DNA from: Arenicola marina
Taxonomy: Eukaryota; Annelida; Polychaeta; Arenicolidae
Direction: 5' to 3'
NCBI GenBank assembly: GCA_964019135.1
Contig: OZ025260.1
Coordinates: 16,300,254 to 16,364,253, forward strand
Length of the DNA stretch: 64,000 bases
Shown: positions 60,822 to 64,000 of the stretch, piece after piece
Position numbering within the stretch: position 1 is the stretch's first letter
Layout of the letters: every line of letters begins with the position of its first letter
Translations under genes and position numbers: made by a program
Notes under the pieces: generated by a model
What the model was told of the DNA's origin: nothing
The model's input: the letters and a program-made list of their open reading frames with translations, nothing else
The model's database searches: none

Positions 60822-60985
60822 GCTCAGTTGGCGAGCAGACTGAACTGCAGAAGAACAGGTCGTGGGTTCGAACCCTGGCTAGTGCATCTGGTGCATGGTT
60901 CATCCAATCCCAGTTCATTGTGTCTCGGGAGGTTTTGAGACCAAATTTACCCTTCATGTGCACAAAAGCGGCCTAAAACACCAAC
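60822..60985 (+). repeat. tRNA-derived SINE (second family)
   Basis: A-box-like CAGTTGGCGAGCAGACTGAA, B-box GGTTCGAACCC (60867-60877), and the tail CTTCATGTGCACAAAAGCGG followed by CCTAAAACACCA. It runs straight into the foldback element. Confidence 0.75.
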
Positions 60986-60995
60986 GGGCACCCAT

Positions 60996-61311
60996 GGCTC
61001 TGACATTACAACTACCACGAATGTGAAACTCTTAAATAGCACAACACGGGGAAGACAATTTCGGCGACGTACGCAAACGAAACTCCCGTGAATGGCTTAT
61101 TTTGCACATGTTAGTGCATATGTTTTCGGCGTGCGCCAAGAGTAAGAATAAAGTTCGTAGACTGAAAAAAAGGTAAATGTTGTAAGCATATAGTAGTAGT
61201 TAAGTAAAGACATCTGAGGCGGGGAGCTTTCGAACGGGAGTCTACATCGAAAAGGGTTGTGCCATTCAAAACCTTCGCCTTGCAATGGTGGTGGTTTTGA
61301 TGGCTTAAGTT
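60996..61311. mobile_element. Foldback (MITE-like) element, copy 2
   Basis: Left arm 60996-61048 and right arm 61250-61311 are inverted relatives. The right arm holds TTCAAAACCTTCGCCTTG and GGTGGTGGTTTTG, as in copy 1 at 4.2 kb. The centre shares an AAGAGTAAGAATAAAGTT-like block with copy 1 in opposite sense. It is more diverged than copy 1. Confidence 0.6.
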
Positions 61312-61399
61312 CTTGAACATTACGATGACATTCTGGAGAGCCCGGAGCTGTCCGCCATTGATTTTTCCCTTTAACCAGGCGTCTCACTTTTGACATGCG

Positions 61400-64000
61400 C
61401 ACGTGTGCGGCCATCATCTGCAGGGGATTAAATGCCCGGGATCCATGTCACTGGCGATAGAGACAGCGGCTATTCAGAGGAAATAGTGGAAATTGAAAAC
61501 ACGTTATACGGCAGGAGAACTCAGCCGGGGTCAGAGTCAATGGGTAGGAAAGTGTGTGTGTCTGGGAGAGGGGGTGGGTAGGGGGTACAATGGGGTGGAT
61601 TACAGAGCGGTAGACTACAGCGGTGGGGGGGGGGGGGGCAGATAGAGGCGAGGCCAGAGGGTGGGGTGCAGGGCATGAAACTACAGGGAGGGGTATACAA
61701 TCGGGTGGGGGGGGGGGGGGGGGGTGAGGAGGGGTTCGACTTTACCCATGCACACTTCTAGGTCCATTGAATATCAGGATTCAGTTTGTATACATAGCGG
61801 GGCTCAACTTCTAAGACGTTAATATTCATGATCATGATATCTTTGACCCGGTGGCCACAGTTACAACAAAGCCCGCTGGACGAGGGCTCAAAATGGGTGA
61901 ACAGAGTGAGAGATCAAGGTCAAGAGATAGATTTGCTGTTCAAACAAGGTGGGATTCGTCCCGGCCTTTATGATGTCTGAACTGTCATCACACGCTATAA
62001 CTGACCGCTGTTACACGGTGTTGACAGCGGTTTAGCCACGATGTGGACAGACTGAGCTGTTGAGCGGCTTGACCAACGGTGTTAACCGACCACAGTCAGC
62101 ATTCAATAGGCACCCCTCCCCCCCCCCCCCCCCCCCCGCACCCCCCCCATACGAGGTCATCTATTCACGGAGAGCAAAGGGTAGACATCTGAGTTCTGCT
62201 ATTATCGACCATATAAACGATATATATCTTCCATCCCCCTACTATAACGCTGTTCCCTTAAATGAATTTGAGTTTACGAATACGCATATTTTTGTTTCCA
62301 TTAAAAGAGAAGAGTTCCAGAAACGATCCATTCCACGGACATATACGCGAAACCAATGTTCACAAATTAAAGGAAAATGTAACTTGTCTTGGCTGCCCAT
62401 TGTTTTTTTAGCCAGGCTCAATACGTGTGTGCAGGTGAAGGTACAATCGCTTTTCCCTGCTGCACACTCTCACATCCTGCCCAAGATGACCCCCACCCCC
62501 CCTGTCTGAGGCCATAACCAGTGTCTTATCACAGATAATACGGTCTGACAAGTAATTATATTCCCATTTCCTCGGTGGAAGCCGGCCACACTAATCAGAT
62601 TCTTATCACGCCCTTTGGCGCTGAAAATAAACACAATTTATCAAAAGGTAAACGATGAGCGTCCCTGGACTGATTATACGTTGCTATAGTCACATCGAGA
62701 CCCCAGTGGGGGACGTGGGTGGGGCTGGGGGGGGGGGGGGGGGCGGGGACGTGGGGGGGGGGCTGGGGGGGGTGTCTACGGTGATCCAGACTGCAAGAGA
62801 TCCAGAGATGCACACGTGGAGCTTGGGGGATATTGAGACGCTACGGGACCAACATCAAGGACGTTGGCAGTCACCCTGGCTGCCGGTCCGGCGGCATGGA
62901 TAGATATCCGGATAGTTTGGTGGTTTAGGCCACCTTTGTGGACACAAGGGAGAAACCGGGCCAAGCTACCTGGGACAACGACATGAAGTGATGAAAGGGC
63001 CCGCAAAGCAGGTCGGGTGGTAGCCGGTGGGTGATTGGTGTGATTTTAGCAATATTTATCTTTCTGTATTATATGTTACACGCATGTATCGACATGTCGG
63101 CCAATGAACTTATTAAATTATTGTATTGGAAACGTGTTGGTCATGGTCTTCTTCCCCCCCCCACCCCTCTCCCCCCGCAGACCCAAAACACCTGTTACGC
63201 CACACCTTGCTTGATTAAGAATGAAACAAATTTAAAGGGTATGTGCAACTACCCCCCCCCCCCACTCCTCGACAGACCGCAAAATAGCAATTGCACACGT
63301 TCGCCATATGCCTCTGTGATATATACAGTTATAAGTGAATTAATCCCCAGGGCCTAATTATCACATCAAGGATGCATGCTTTGAACAGGTCGAGCAGTTA
63401 GCATTGGGACTGGCGGTATGAAACAGGAGACTGACAATGACCATGATGCCTTTACCCGGCCGCCAAATGTCATACACCCGAGTAAAACCTTACGTGGCAG
63501 GCATTCATTCAATCTGTGTGGATTCAAAGGTTTAATGTTTTTTTTTCTCGAGTGGGCGGTCGTGTGCAGGCAATATATCACCGGCTTGGTCCGGGAGACT
63601 AACTGACTTCTGAACTGCCGCGAACACAATGCCGTTTGGTCCGAACAAGGCGGCGGAGAAGGACATACACTTGTGTATGTGTTTGTGTAAGGCGATTGGA
63701 TCTCAATAACGAGGGCGCAACTTGTCAGTCATATACCACAAAATCAACACTGCAGTATATAAGTCGGTCTCCTATTGACTTTACGGTGGATCTAGTCTTC
63801 TTTCGTTCACAATAGATTCCACACCGCGTCAGGGAGTGTCTTTTGCATCGCGGGCGGGTTTGGGGGGTGGGGGGGGCGGGCGCTAGGGGCTTGGTCTCTT
63901 GCCTGTAAGACTCTGTGAAGAAGGTACGGAACGGGTTGGATGATCCAAGCAGCGGTAATCCACTCACGTTTGGCCACTTGACGAGGCAGGTGAAAACTGA
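61400..64000. other. No confident gene; many G/C runs
   Basis: G/C runs at 61624, 61707, 62117, 62726, 63155 and 63251. Includes a partial SINE tail at 62.9 kb. ORFs cross homopolymers and are not coding-like. Confidence 0.4.
62920..63010 (-). repeat. SINE tail fragment (second family)
   Basis: GGTGGTTTAGGCCACCTTTG then GGACACAAGGGAGAAACCGG, similar to the tail at 44.6 kb. Confidence 0.55.

Noticed and set aside
1-64000. Virus-like or LTR elements, Polintons, toxin genes
   Set aside because: No reverse transcriptase, integrase, capsid or envelope-like frame and no paired long terminal repeats were seen.

Overview
This is a gene-poor, repeat-rich stretch of an animal nuclear genome. It has introns with GT-AG borders, tRNA-derived SINEs, foldback and TIR elements, minisatellites, a 92-bp satellite, very many G/C homopolymer runs, and one 200-N scaffold gap. 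No bacterial operons, rRNA, CRISPR arrays or virus-like reverse-transcriptase or capsid genes were seen. The main gene is a seven-cadherin-repeat, delta-1-like protocadherin. That, with the style of the SINEs, suggests a lophotrochozoan such as a mollusc. This placement is inference and was not tested.

The one gene I can read with confidence lies on the minus strand at 39972-50461. A large exon (47390-50461) carries the start, signal peptide, seven EC repeats, transmembrane helix and membrane-proximal tail. Two small exons (40985-41153 and 40627-39972) give the rest of the cytoplasmic tail. The splice phases fit exactly (0/0, then 1/1), giving about 1293 residues. A symmetric 165-bp open segment at 44337-44173 has an acceptor and a donor and looks like an optional cytoplasmic exon that would bring the protein to about 1348 residues. 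A strong acceptor just upstream of the start codon implies at least one 5' non-coding exon beyond 50461. The product would be a calcium-dependent adhesion receptor at the cell surface.

On the plus strand, short coding-like segments near 7.6, 11.7, 13.5 and 16.1 kb have splice-like borders and mostly matching phase 1. They may be exons of an unrecognised gene, but none matches a family I can name.

Layout: 1-8.6 kb holds no confident gene and has SINE and foldback elements. 8.58-10.73 kb is a 21-bp repeat followed by about 92 copies of a 20-bp minisatellite. 10.85-11.35 kb is a TIR element. 11.5-16.2 kb has most of the candidate plus-strand exons. 16.4-18.05 kb is the 92-bp satellite. 18-39.9 kb is repeat-rich non-coding DNA with a local duplication (23.6-24.6 kb) and the gap (34.5 kb). 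39.97-50.46 kb is the protocadherin, with a 24-copy 35-bp minisatellite in its main intron. 50.5-64 kb is non-coding, with a hairpin element just upstream of the protocadherin, a long polypurine block (58.5 kb) and further SINE and foldback copies.
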